Numbered from the stretch's first letter, positions 8,082 through 16,040 are shown. The stretch: 64,000 nucleotides of DNA from Nocardioides albus (GCF_014648255.1 NZ_BMQT01000015.1:1-64000); one strand, 5' to 3'. Notes: generated by a model from the sequence alone, not told the origin. A program made the numbers and translations.

Positions 8082-11000
8082 TCATGTTCTCCTGGTGCTT
8101 GAGTTTATATCCGCTAATCGTGCTTCGTAGATGCGCATCTCGAAATTGTATCTACCCCACTCGAGGCGATGGTTCTGTTCGCGCAGCGCCCGTAGCATTT
8201 GGGATGCCTGATTGCGCTCCGTAGCGGTGGCCTCTGGGTCTCGGCTTGCGGACTCCAGATTTTCATACAGGCTATCGTTTCGTTCGCGCCATCTCGTATT
8301 GCTGTCCAACTCATTCTGGACCATGGAGTCCGGGAGTTGCGTCGGTTCGCCGTTGCGTATTGCCTGAGCCCAGGACACGGTATCCGCATGATTCTCCGGG
8401 GTGTTCGGGCGTGCAGCCTGCAAAATATCGGAAGTGGGTTCCAGATCATCGACCCGCAATACTCGAATGTCATCCCAGGGATTCTGATGGCGTTGGTTGA
8501 AACGCATTTCGTTCAGGTGATTCCCTGCGTCGGGGGTATTCGTCTGGCCATCGATGAGCCTGACGGACCCGTCGGCTTCTTTGACGAAGGAGAAGATGTG
8601 TCCGGTGCCCTCGTTCTGCCACTGGCCAGTGATGAAGCCTCGAGCGCCAGCAGGAAAATCGCTTGCGTACGCTTCGAGAGCTTGCGTTGGGCTTGCGGTT
8701 CCGTGATCGCTGAGGTATTCGAAGGTTCGGGTTGTGCCGTCAGCTTCATGCCATCCGGATTCGATATTGGGCAGATGCCTTCCTTCAAACGTGGATGGAG
8801 CCCCGGGCGTCGCTGCTGCGCCGAGGTTGACCTGAGCCCCTTCAACGGTAGGCTGCGCGGTTACATCGTATCCACGGGCACGCAGCTCCAGCGCCTCGAC
8901 GACGTTATGACAGTTATTTCCGAATCTCTGCGGGTCTGCCCAGAATCCGAGTTCGTTGACATGCTTTACGGATTCTCCAATTGACTCGGGAGCGTCCAGA
9001 TGCGGAAGGTGTGCGTCGAGGAGGGGGTCGTACTGCCCGCTTCCCCATTCGGTTGGGTGGTCGGTGTACGACCTTTCGGATTCAATCGCACTCGCATCAT
9101 TAACGGTGTCAGCGCTATCGGATGTGTTTGTCGAGCCGTCGTCCGTGCGGCCGTCGATGTGCTGACTGTCGACCGACGGCGGGTCGAGGCGGTCTCCTGC
9201 ATGAGATCCAGGGTCGGGGTGACCGACTTCGCGTAGCTCGATCTCCCAACGCCCAGCCGAATCGTTCCAATGCCTTCCGACAACGTCGAATTCCGTGCCG
9301 GGCTTGAAGAGGATCTCCTTCTCGCCGGAGTTGAGAGAGATGTCGCTGATATCTCGGCCGGTGTGACCCTCGACTCGCACCAGTACCTTGTCCTTGGGCG
9401 CGGCATCTGGGTCTCGGTTGTCGTGGAGTTCATCGATCCAGTTGCTGGCGACGTCCGGGGACTTGGTTGTGCTCAGGAACGCCGGGTCGGAGAAGCGTTC
9501 GCCGCTGAAAAGCCGGTCGACCATCGAGCGTTCCATGTACATGCCACGGTGGCTGACCTCTTGGGTTGGCGGCAGCGAGTCGAGCTCTCGCTTGACGCCG
9601 TCGATCATGTCGTCGGCGCCCATGAACGGCGGCGCGTCGTACTCACCCCGCAGGTAGGGGTTGATCCTGTTGTAGGCCTCTCCGGCGTAGTCCTGTGTGT
9701 TGGGATAGTCGTCCCGATTGAGCTTCGCCTCGGGTTTGGCGTGGTCCTCGATTTGTACGGGGTCCTCGCCGGGCGCGACTCCCTCCCTGTCGGATGAACC
9801 TTGTGGATCGACCTCGGGCTCGTCCACAGAGTCGCTGTCGCCGTCAGGAGTGGGCCCCGGACGTAGGGGATCCTCGGTTGGTGGCTGGCCATCGACGTCG
9901 GACCTGTCATCGAGATCGGGATCGGGAACCTTCGGTTCGGGGTCGCCATCGAGTCGAGAGATCGGAGAGTCGCTGGGTGTCGGGGTGGGGCTCACGTCCC
10001 CATGTCCACCGAGCCTGCTTTCCAGGAAGTTCTGACCTGTGTCCGAGATCGCGCCCAGGCGGGATTCGAGCCGGCTCATCGGATCGTTGGCGGCGCCCGG
10101 GGCGGACGGTCCGTGCCCAGGCGGGTTCGTAGGTGGTGACGAATCTGGAATCGGTGTCGCGCCATGGCTCGCTGGCGATGCGTCGAGAGTGGTGCCGTCG
10201 CCTACCGACAAAGCAGAGCTCTGCTTTGTCGGTGTCGTCGCTTCGGGACGCGCCGGATCGCTTGCCGGATTCGTCGGTGATGCGGACGTCTCCGGGGCTG
10301 GGCTGTGTGCAGCCGGGGTCCCGGAAGCCCCTGACGGCGGTGGCCCAGCGGCGTCAGGGACGGGAGGCGCGCTGCGAGGACCATCGCCCGGTGCGTCGTT
10401 GCCGGGCAGGTCGATCTGTGGCGTCGGCGTCGACCCGAAGAGCTTCTTGCCGACGTTGAACGTGTCGCCGATCCCGTCGACTGCGTCAGCGGCCCGGGTG
10501 AGGCCTTTGGCGGATCCGCCGATGTCGCCGATGGTGTCGGCGATGCTGGCGCCGATCCGTAGGCCACGGCTGGCGGCACCGGCGGTGCCGCCGGTGAGGA
10601 TTCCGGCGATGATGTCGGGGAGCAGGTGGCCGACCGCACGGGCGGGGTTGTCGGCCCAGGTGTCCCAGTCGAGCATCCCTTTGCCGAGCTGCTTGCCGAA
10701 CTCGAGCGGGTCCTTCTTCGCAGCCCCCCACGCCTGCTCGAGCATCTCGCCGTCGAGCTGGAACTGCATCTTCAGCTCTTCGGTCGTGAGCTCGCTCTCC
10801 TCCATGAGCCCGAGCCCCCGGAGCATCGACTTGGTCATCTGCCACTGGGGGTTGTACTTGCTGAAACCCATCTCGACGAGCTCCCACGTCGCTTCAGCGG
10901 CGCCTTTGAGGATCTCGATGTTCGAGTGGATCCTGTTCTCCAGCCAGTTGCGCTTCTCGGGCGCGTTGCGGCAGGCGGAGCGTACGTCGGCAGCGCAGAT

Positions 11001-11498
11001 GCGGGCGGCGTCCTCGCGACCCCGCTTCGCAGCGGCGAAGATCTCCAAGGCGTTCTTGCGGAGCTCGTCGCCGGGGTCGGAGAAAGGCTCTTTCGCCCAG
11101 GGATACGCGAGGCCGTCGGAGATCGCCTGGGACTTCAGCTTGTTGTATCGGCCTTCGTATTCGACGTACGCAGCTTTGGCCTCTCGGGTGGCGTCGTCGC
11201 CGCGCTCGTACTCCGCCTTTGCCCGAGACGCTTCGTTCTGCGCGTGCTCGAGAGCGTCGGCGTACGCATTGAGTGCTGCTCCACCAGACCGGAAAGCTCC
11301 ACCCGCCTCCCACCATCGGGTCGGCTCCTGATCGTTCTTGTCGCCGAAACGCTCGGCTGATCGGCCGTACCAGCCCTTCTTGGTGTCCAGGTCGCGCAAC
11401 GCGGAACCGGTGTCGCTGAAGAGGTCGGCCTTCGTGACCATGGTGCGGGCTCGGGAGCGGACTCCGGCCGGGTCGCCCTTGATCTCGAAGTCAGGCAC
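8082..11498 (-). CDS. ESX-type polymorphic toxin with ART and Tox-PL (papain-like) domains
   Basis: About 1138 residues from GTG 11498 (GTG 11516 would add six). Residues ~1-110 are a WXG100-like helical domain (KKGWYGRSAERF near 41-51) for type VII export. An amphipathic/Gly-Ala region lies at ~285-345 and a Pro/Ser/Asp-rich linker at ~360-585. Residues ~590-755 are a clear ADP-ribosyltransferase domain of the R-S-E type: R651 in HRGM, STT at 676-678, ExE as E726-K-E728 followed by ILFKPGTEFDVV. Residues ~840-1010 are a Tox-PL papain-like fold: C863 in NNCHNVVEALELRARGYDV, H967 in GHIF, D983 in LIDGQ. A ~120-residue charged helical tail follows. ART toxins modify host proteins with ADP-ribose; Tox-PL domains are thiol proteases or glutamine deamidases. 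It overlaps the WXG100 gene by 8 bases and the following gene begins at its stop. Confidence 0.82.
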   Translation of the reverse strand: MPDFEIKGDPAGVRSRARTMVTKADLFSDTGSALRDLDTKKGWYGRSAERFGDKNDQEPTRWWEAGGAFRSGGAALNAYADALEHAQNEASRAKAEYERGDDATREAKAAYVEYEGRYNKLKSQAISDGLAYPWAKEPFSDPGDELRKNALEIFAAAKRGREDAARICAADVRSACRNAPEKRNWLENRIHSNIEILKGAAEATWELVEMGFSKYNPQWQMTKSMLRGLGLMEESELTTEELKMQFQLDGEMLEQAWGAAKKDPLEFGKQLGKGMLDWDTWADNPARAVGHLLPDIIAGILTGGTAGAASRGLRIGASIADTIGDIGGSAKGLTRAADAVDGIGDTFNVGKKLFGSTPTPQIDLPGNDAPGDGPRSAPPVPDAAGPPPSGASGTPAAHSPAPETSASPTNPASDPARPEATTPTKQSSALSVGDGTTLDASPASHGATPIPDSSPPTNPPGHGPSAPGAANDPMSRLESRLGAISDTGQNFLESRLGGHGDVSPTPTPSDSPISRLDGDPEPKVPDPDLDDRSDVDGQPPTEDPLRPGPTPDGDSDSVDEPEVDPQGSSDREGVAPGEDPVQIEDHAKPEAKLNRDDYPNTQDYAGEAYNRINPYLRGEYDAPPFMGADDMIDGVKRELDSLPPTQEVSHRGMYMERSMVDRLFSGERFSDPAFLSTTKSPDVASNWIDELHDNRDPDAAPKDKVLVRVEGHTGRDISDISLNSGEKEILFKPGTEFDVVGRHWNDSAGRWEIELREVGHPDPGSHAGDRLDPPSVDSQHIDGRTDDGSTNTSDSADTVNDASAIESERSYTDHPTEWGSGQYDPLLDAHLPHLDAPESIGESVKHVNELGFWADPQRFGNNCHNVVEALELRARGYDVTAQPTVEGAQVNLGAAATPGAPSTFEGRHLPNIESGWHEADGTTRTFEYLSDHGTASPTQALEAYASDFPAGARGFITGQWQNEGTGHIFSFVKEADGSVRLIDGQTNTPDAGNHLNEMRFNQRHQNPWDDIRVLRVDDLEPTSDILQAARPNTPENHADTVSWAQAIRNGEPTQLPDSMVQNELDSNTRWRERNDSLYENLESASRDPEATATERNQASQMLRALREQNHRLEWGRYNFEMRIYEARLADINSSTRRT

Positions 11499-11817
11499 TC
11501 TGCCCGCCGAAGTCACGGACCGCGGCGAGCGCGCCCTTCATCAGGTCGGCGCCTTCGCTGTCGAGCTCGGCGTAGTTGCCGGCCACCTTTCCCAGCGTCC
11601 CGGCCATGTTGGAGACGTCCTCGCTGAGGTTGTTGAGGCCTTCCTCCCAGCGGTCCTTGAACTCCTCGACCGCGGACCACACCTCGTCGCTGCCGAGCAT
11701 GTCCGAGGTCGGCACGAAGTCCTCGACGTCCTTCTTCTTCAGCGCCTCGATCGTGTCGTTCAGACCCGAGGCAGCAGTGATCAGCGACTCGAAGTCGACC
11801 CCGAACTCGTACGCCAC
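11491..11817 (-). CDS. WXG100-like protein encoded directly before the toxin
   Basis: A 108-residue protein from GTG 11817, with a run of G just upstream. It is all-helical. The turn region SDEVWSAVEEFKDRWEEGLNNL is typical of small actinobacterial T7SS helper proteins that precede large ESX effectors. It probably pairs with the WXG-like N-terminus of the toxin and carries it to the secretion ATPase, as known for LXG/WXG effectors and their small partners. The 3' end overlaps the toxin start, so synthesis is coupled. Confidence 0.7.
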   Translation of the reverse strand: MAYEFGVDFESLITAASGLNDTIEALKKKDVEDFVPTSDMLGSDEVWSAVEEFKDRWEEGLNNLSEDVSNMAGTLGKVAGNYAELDSEGADLMKGALAAVRDFGGQSA

Positions 11818-11904
11818 GATGCCCCCGAAAGCACGTTGACGCTGCGCCGTGCAGCGACCTCACTTTAACTCAGAGGAACGGCGGGGGCCGGTCGGAACAC
11901 GAGG

Positions 11905-12882
11905 TCAGCGACCTTGCAGACCCGCTCGGACGGCGTCGTGGGTGAGGGTGATGAGGAAGTCGCCGGGAATGCCGGGGTAGCCGTGGCTGAGGGCTCGCCA
12001 CTCGGCCGGGACCGCGGAGGCGCCCCAGCGGGCGCCGAGGAGGCCGCCGGCGATGGCGGCGACGGTGTCGGTGTCGTTGCCGATCCGGATGGCGGTGTTC
12101 AGGGCCTCGACGTAGTGGCTGCCCGGATCGGCCTCGGGCACCGGGGTCTGAGCGATTGCTGACCATGCCGCCTGCAGCGCGGTGACCACCCAGCCGTTGG
12201 GGTTGAACGTCGCCGGCGGCTCGGTCTCGGCCTCGTCGAGCTTCTCGGTCCAGAAGTCGGCCTCGGCGGGGGAGAGGAGGGCGAGGCCGGAGCGTACGTC
12301 GAGCTCCCCGTGCATCACCGCATGCTCGATCGCCAGCGACCACAGTGCGCACCCCGACTGCGCATGCTCGTCCCAGTGGGTCAGCGCGCTCACCGCGACC
12401 GCCGCCTCGGCGACCGCTGGGCGGTTGCCGAGGTAACGCAGCGGAACCGGCGCGGTGCGCATCAGCGAGCCGTTCCCGCCGGTGTGCCGGGTCATCTCGT
12501 GCAGCTTCTCCGAGACGTAGCGCAGTCGCTCGGCGGTCGGGGACTCGCCGGCGGTGTTGAGCACCCGTGCGGTCTGGTTGCCGATGTCCTTGGGGCCCGA
12601 CTCCGACCACTCCCGGAAGTTGCGGCCGACCGCGGTCAGACCCTCCTCGGTACGCAGATCCAGACCGCCCGCGGCGGCATCGAGGATGCACCACGCCATG
12701 GTCGTGTCGTCGGTCCACTCGCCGGGGGCGAAGGGGCCGAGCCCGCCGCCGAGCATCTGCGCCTTCTCGTCCGCGCCGAGTCGAGGACGGTCGAACTCGT
12801 AGTGCGCCCCGAGCGCGTCCGCGACAGCGGTTCCGACGATGGCCCCGATGGCCCGGTCACTCTGAGACTCGGTCAGCTTCAC
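11905..12882 (-). CDS. ADP-ribosylglycohydrolase (DraG/ARH family)
   Basis: A 325-residue protein with both Mg2+-binding signatures of the family: WTDDTTMA (T57-D58-D59) and GNDTDTVAAIAGG (D270, D272, T273). The conserved GNGSLMRTAPVPL (136-148) is also present. The enzyme removes ADP-ribose from proteins, usually from arginine. The metal ligands are intact, so it is probably active. It lies immediately upstream of the WXG100/ART toxin genes on the same strand, 87 bases from the WXG100 start. Tri1, the immunity protein of the type VI ART toxin Tre1, is an ADP-ribosylglycohydrolase, so an immunity role here is plausible but inferred. DraG homologues also act in nitrogen regulation and glnR is nearby, so a housekeeping role is the alternative. 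Confidence 0.88.
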   Translation of the reverse strand: MKLTESQSDRAIGAIVGTAVADALGAHYEFDRPRLGADEKAQMLGGGLGPFAPGEWTDDTTMAWCILDAAAGGLDLRTEEGLTAVGRNFREWSESGPKDIGNQTARVLNTAGESPTAERLRYVSEKLHEMTRHTGGNGSLMRTAPVPLRYLGNRPAVAEAAVAVSALTHWDEHAQSGCALWSLAIEHAVMHGELDVRSGLALLSPAEADFWTEKLDEAETEPPATFNPNGWVVTALQAAWSAIAQTPVPEADPGSHYVEALNTAIRIGNDTDTVAAIAGGLLGARWGASAVPAEWRALSHGYPGIPGDFLITLTHDAVRAGLQGR

Positions 12883-12893
12883 GCGACCAGAGA

Positions 12894-13712
12894 CTAGCGG
12901 CGGGTGTACTGGATGTGCGTGTCCGCCGCGGCGCGGGTGAACCCGAGCCCTTCATAGAGACATACGGCCGGGGTGTTGTCGCCCTCGACGTAGAGATGGA
13001 TCTCGCTGACGCCGGCGGAGGCCAGGTGGTTCAGCCCGAGGAGCGTGACCAGCTTGCCCAGGCCGCGGGACTGCGCGGCAGGGTCGACCCCGACGACATA
13101 GACCTCACCATCGGTCTCGCTGTGGCGTTTGGTCCAGTGGAACGCGAGAAGGGTCTCGCCCTCCCAAGCGGTGACCAGGCCGGCGGCGTCGAACCACGGC
13201 TCGGCCATCCGCTCGGCGAGGTCGGCGGCGGTCATGCCGCCCTGCTCCGGGTGGTGTGCGAAGGCGGTGGAGTTGACCCGGAGCAGCTCGGCCTCGTCGC
13301 CGGGCTCGAAGCTGCGTACGACGATCCCATCCGGGGCTGCAGGAGCGGGCGGCAGACCGGCGACGGGACGTCGCATGACCCACAGCTCACGGGTGCGCTC
13401 CCAGCCATGCCTCGCGGCCAGCGCGGCTGCAGCCGGGTTGTCCCCGTGCGACCACGCCGTCGTCCCGGCGGGGAGCGAAGGTGCACGCAGCAACAGCTGG
13501 CGCCCCAGACCGACGCCGCGGTGCTGGGTCAGCACGACCAGGGAGAGCTCGGCGCCGATCAAGAGCCCGAAGCCGCGTACGTCACCCCAGATCGTCGCGT
13601 CCTCCGAACGGTTGCGCAGCGTCAGCAGGGTGGCTTCGTCGAGCGGCGCCACCCCGTCGTACGCCTCGGTCGCCTTCGCGATGGCCAGAACCTGCTCGAC
13701 GCTGAGTGCCAT
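12894..13712 (-). CDS. mshD: Mycothiol synthase MshD
   Basis: A 272-residue tandem GNAT protein. The N-terminal repeat is degenerate. The C-terminal repeat has the acetyl-CoA loop VGVDPAAQSRGLGKLVTLLGL and ends with the typical LYVEGDNTPAVCLYEGLGF. MshD acetylates the cysteine of Cys-GlcN-Ins in the last step of mycothiol synthesis. The neighbour is glnR, as in M. tuberculosis (Rv0818 glnR, Rv0819 mshD, from memory), which supports the call. mshA for the first step is at 60.8 kb in the same window. Confidence 0.93.
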   Translation of the reverse strand: MALSVEQVLAIAKATEAYDGVAPLDEATLLTLRNRSEDATIWGDVRGFGLLIGAELSLVVLTQHRGVGLGRQLLLRAPSLPAGTTAWSHGDNPAAAALAARHGWERTRELWVMRRPVAGLPPAPAAPDGIVVRSFEPGDEAELLRVNSTAFAHHPEQGGMTAADLAERMAEPWFDAAGLVTAWEGETLLAFHWTKRHSETDGEVYVVGVDPAAQSRGLGKLVTLLGLNHLASAGVSEIHLYVEGDNTPAVCLYEGLGFTRAAADTHIQYTRR

Positions 13713-13721
13713 AGGAGCAGC

Positions 13722-14468
13722 CTAGGCGTCGGCCCCCAGGCGACGAGAAGAGGCCAGCCGAGCGCTGTCGGCGCTGGCCTCGTTGTTCTTCGACGGCACC
13801 ACGAAGCGGTAGCCGACGTTGCGGACGGTGCCGATGAGGGTCTCGTTCTCCGGGCCGAGCTTGGCGCGGAGGCGACGTACGTGGACGTCCACGGTGCGAG
13901 TGCCGCCGAAGTAGTCGTAGCCCCAGACCTCCTGCAGCAGCTGCTGGCGGGAGAAGACGCGGCCCGGGTGCTGGGCGAGATACTTGAGGAGCTCGAACTC
14001 CTTGAAGGTCAGGTCGAGCGGGCGGCCGCCGATCTTGGCGGTGTAGGTGGCGTCGTCGACGACGACCTCACCCGAGCGGATCACGTGGGCATCGGGGTCG
14101 GAGGCGTCGCGGGCCGCGGAGCTGCGGCCGATCGCCAGCTTGATCCGCGCCTCGAGCTCCGCCGGGCCGCAGGTGTGCAGCACGACATCGTCCATGCCCC
14201 AGTCGTGGGAGACGACCGCGAGCCCACCCTCCGTGGCGATCAGCAGGACGGGGATTCCTGTGCCGGTCGTGCGGATCAGCCGACACAGGTCGCGGGCCTG
14301 GGCGAGCTCCTGTCGCCCGTCCACCAGCAGCAGGTCGGAGTCGGGAGCCTCGAGAAGCGCGCTACCTTCAGCAGGAAGGATCTTCACCTGATGGCCGAGG
14401 AGCGAGAGCCCGGGAAGGACATCTGTCGAAGGCTGGAGCGAACTGGTCAGCAACAGAATCGAGCTCAT
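13722..14468 (-). CDS. glnR: GlnR-type orphan response regulator
   Basis: A 248-residue OmpR-like protein. The receiver domain (1-~115) is atypical, with LLLVDGRQELAQARDLCRLIR, as in GlnR, which works without phosphorylation by a partner kinase. The winged helix (~145-225) contains LTFKEFELLKYLAQHPGRVFSRQQLLQEVWGYDY and the VRNVGYRF ending. GlnR controls nitrogen assimilation genes (amtB, glnA, nir) in actinobacteria. The N-terminal pattern (LSLLGHQVKILPAEGSALLEA) and the neighbouring mshD separate it from MtrA or PhoP. No histidine kinase is adjacent. Confidence 0.88.
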   Translation of the reverse strand: MSSILLLTSSLQPSTDVLPGLSLLGHQVKILPAEGSALLEAPDSDLLLVDGRQELAQARDLCRLIRTTGTGIPVLLIATEGGLAVVSHDWGMDDVVLHTCGPAELEARIKLAIGRSSAARDASDPDAHVIRSGEVVVDDATYTAKIGGRPLDLTFKEFELLKYLAQHPGRVFSRQQLLQEVWGYDYFGGTRTVDVHVRRLRAKLGPENETLIGTVRNVGYRFVVPSKNNEASADSARLASSRRLGADA

Positions 14469-14547
14469 GGGGGTGCCTCTCAGTCAGAGAAAGAGCACCG
14501 AAACGCAACATTGAGCCTCGGTGAGGTGATCGTTAGACCATATTAAC

Positions 14548-14563
14548 GAAACCTCTCGGTGAC
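14548..14563. promoter_or_regulatory. Possible GlnR half-box upstream of glnR
   Basis: GAAAC (14548-14552), six bases, then GTGAC (14559-14563) matches one a/b pair of the actinobacterial GlnR box (GTnAC-N6-GAAAC-N6). The second pair is not clear. It lies in the divergent space between glnR and the MoaD-like gene, which would allow autoregulation. Confidence 0.35.
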
Positions 14564-14586
14564 ATAGGAAGGTTGTCCACGAGAAA

Positions 14587-14856
14587 GTGACGAACGTTAT
14601 AGAGGTCCGCTATTGGGCCGCAGCCAAGTCAGCGGCCGGGACTCCGTCCGACCGGATCGAGGTCGACGGCCCGTTGACGCTGGCAGAAGTCGTACGCCGG
14701 GCCGCGGCGCTGCACGCCGACACCCGCCTCCCGGAGGTGCTGAAGGTCTGCTCAGCACTCATCGGTGATCGGCCGGCGGGCACAGGCGACCCCGACGGGA
14801 TCGAGGTCCCGCCGGGGTCCAGGGTCGAGTTCCTTCCCCCGTTCGCGGGCGGCTAG
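14587..14856 (+). CDS. MoaD/ThiS-like ubiquitin-fold sulfur carrier
   Basis: An 89-residue protein with GTG start. It has the ubiquitin-like pattern (VIEVRYWAAAKSAAGTPSDRIEV ... FLPPFAGG) and ends in the Gly-Gly that family members use to carry an activated thiocarboxylate for molybdopterin, thiamin or cysteine synthesis. The nearby thioredoxin and rhodanese genes fit sulfur transfer. No MoaE or ThiG is present here, so the target pathway is unknown. It is divergent from glnR. Confidence 0.8.
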   Translation: MTNVIEVRYWAAAKSAAGTPSDRIEVDGPLTLAEVVRRAAALHADTRLPEVLKVCSALIGDRPAGTGDPDGIEVPPGSRVEFLPPFAGG

Positions 14857-14968
14857 TGCGCCACTGGCTCCAGGGTGGGAGCCCGCGCCCGGCGGCTCGC
14901 CTGCGTAAGGGCCTGCCGGGGCGGGCACGTGTGTCGCACCCGACCTATATTGGCGGTTACACTTTTCA

Positions 14969-14974
14969 TATAGT
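14969..14974 (+). promoter_or_regulatory. Possible -10 element before the MerR gene
   Basis: TATAGT sits about 12 bases before ATG 14986, so a transcript from it would have almost no leader. Around the start, CTGACACATGA (14979-14989) and TCATGTCAG (15000-15008) form an imperfect dyad that could be an autoregulatory site. Confidence 0.3.
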
Positions 14975-14985
14975 CTGACTGACAC

Positions 14986-15309
14986 ATGATTTCAAGCCCT
15001 CATGTCAGAATTGATGGCGTGAAGGAGCGAACCAGGGCTGTCTATGCCATCTCCGTGGCTGCCGAGATGGCTGACATGCAGATCCAGAACCTCCGCGTCT
15101 ACGAGCGCCGGGGCCTGGTCGACCCGGCGCGCACCTCGGGTGGCACGCGGCTCTACTCCCTCGCCGACGTGGAGCGCCTCGTCCGCATCCGCGACCTCCT
15201 CGCCGAGGGGCTCAACCTGGCCGGCATCGCCCGCGTCCTGGCCCTGGAGGAGGACGTACGCCGCCTCAAGACTGCCAACGAGAGGCTTCGACGTGGCTCG
15301 AGGGAATGA
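14986..15309 (+). CDS. MerR-family transcriptional regulator (HspR-like)
   Basis: A 107-residue protein. The MerR winged helix runs from about residue 18 (VYAISVAAEMADMQIQNLRVYERRGLVDPARTSGGTRLYSLADVERL), with the GGTRLYS wing typical of the HspR-like subgroup. The end is a short coiled coil (EEDVRRLKTANERL) without a metal- or ligand-binding domain. GTG 15019 is an alternative start and gives 96 residues, closer to homologues. No dnaK operon is adjacent, so a heat-shock role is not supported here. It overlaps the longest frame of the thioredoxin gene. Confidence 0.75.
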   Translation: MISSPHVRIDGVKERTRAVYAISVAAEMADMQIQNLRVYERRGLVDPARTSGGTRLYSLADVERLVRIRDLLAEGLNLAGIARVLALEEDVRRLKTANERLRRGSRE

Positions 15310-15338
15310 CTGGGCCCGATCTCCGGTTCAATAGTCCT

Positions 15339-15800
15339 ATGAGCACCGGAGCCTGGGTCGCCGTCGTCGCGATTGCCGTCGCCCTCGCGTTCGGCCTGTT
15401 CCGGATGCTCAGTGATGGCCGCTTCCGAGGTACGAAGGAGCTTCACGTGCCCCACGAGGATCACCCGCGCGAGCCGCACGCATGGGATGCCGTCACCGAT
15501 GCGCTCGGCGAGACAGAGCTCGGTGCGCGCGCGACGCTCGTGCAGTTCTCCAGCGCCTTCTGCGCGCCTTGTCGAGCGACTCGGCGGATCCTCGCCGACG
15601 TGGCGGAGATCGTGCCGGGAGTGGTGCACCTCGAGGTCGATGCCGAGCATCACCTCGACCTGGTGCGCCGCCTCGACATCCTGCGTACGCCGACGACGCT
15701 GGTGATCGATGGTGGCGGTTTCGAGATCGCCCGGGCCTCCGGAGCTCCACGCAAGGAGCAGGTCCTGAGCGCGATTCCTGCCATGGATCTCGAATCCTGA
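15339..15800 (+). CDS. Membrane-anchored thioredoxin-like protein (ThiX-like)
   Basis: A 153-residue protein from ATG 15339. Residues 4-21 form a membrane helix. A thioredoxin fold follows with CAPC as the redox pair (C75, C78) after LVQFSSAF, and a cis-Pro segment RTPTT. It probably reduces disulfides or transfers sulfane sulfur near the membrane. The neighbours (DUF4395, rhodanese, SseC-like) repeat the thiX-cysA-sseC grouping known in mycobacteria. Confidence 0.82.
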   Translation: MSTGAWVAVVAIAVALAFGLFRMLSDGRFRGTKELHVPHEDHPREPHAWDAVTDALGETELGARATLVQFSSAFCAPCRATRRILADVAEIVPGVVHLEVDAEHHLDLVRRLDILRTPTTLVIDGGGFEIARASGAPRKEQVLSAIPAMDLES

Positions 15801-15853
15801 TACATCTGTCCATATTTCAAGACATTCGTTTCGTGCCGGGATCGGCATCGCGC

Positions 15854-15859
15854 TACTGT
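15854..15859 (+). promoter_or_regulatory. -10 element for a leaderless cysteine-type leader ORF
   Basis: TACTGT lies exactly at -12 to -7 if transcription starts at the A of ATG 15866. This is the geometry of a leaderless mRNA, as described for cysteine-responsive leader ORFs in mycobacteria. No strong -35 is seen. Confidence 0.5.
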
Positions 15860-15865
15860 CTTCCC

Positions 15866-15946
15866 ATGTTCTCGACCATGCTGACCAAGCGCCGCGCAGT
15901 GGACCACTGCCGCGTCCGCTCGGCGCTGTGTCGTTCCTGCCGCTGA
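15866..15946 (+). CDS. Short Cys/Arg leader peptide (sulfur-operon attenuator)
   Basis: A 26-residue ORF (MFSTMLTKRRAVDHCRVRS..., ending CRSCR) with three Cys, all in the last twelve residues. The RRAVDxCRVR pattern is common to actinobacterial leader peptides in front of sulfur genes. In mycobacteria, Cys-rich leaderless short ORFs upstream of cysA2/sseC2-type operons sense charged tRNA-Cys through ribosome stalling. Here the ORF is followed by a hairpin with a pyrimidine tail and then DUF4395, rhodanese and SseC-like genes. The attenuation role is inferred from this layout. Confidence 0.75.
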   Translation: MFSTMLTKRRAVDHCRVRSALCRSCR

Positions 15947-15976
15947 ATCCCTGAGATTTGTCGACCGAGTCGACCC

Positions 15977-16025
15977 GGGGATCGCTCTCGCCTGTCAGGC
16001 TCGTTCTGACGATCCCCTTCTCTCT
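15977..16025 (+). terminator. Attenuator hairpin after the leader peptide
   Basis: GGGGATCG (15977-15984) pairs perfectly with CGATCCCC (16010-16017) and is followed by TTCTCTCTC. Just upstream, GTCGAC-CGA-GTCGAC (about 15960-15974) could form a competing stem. This fits a terminator that a stalled or released ribosome on the leader ORF could switch. Confidence 0.6.
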
Positions 16026-16040
16026 CGCAGGAGCACACCT

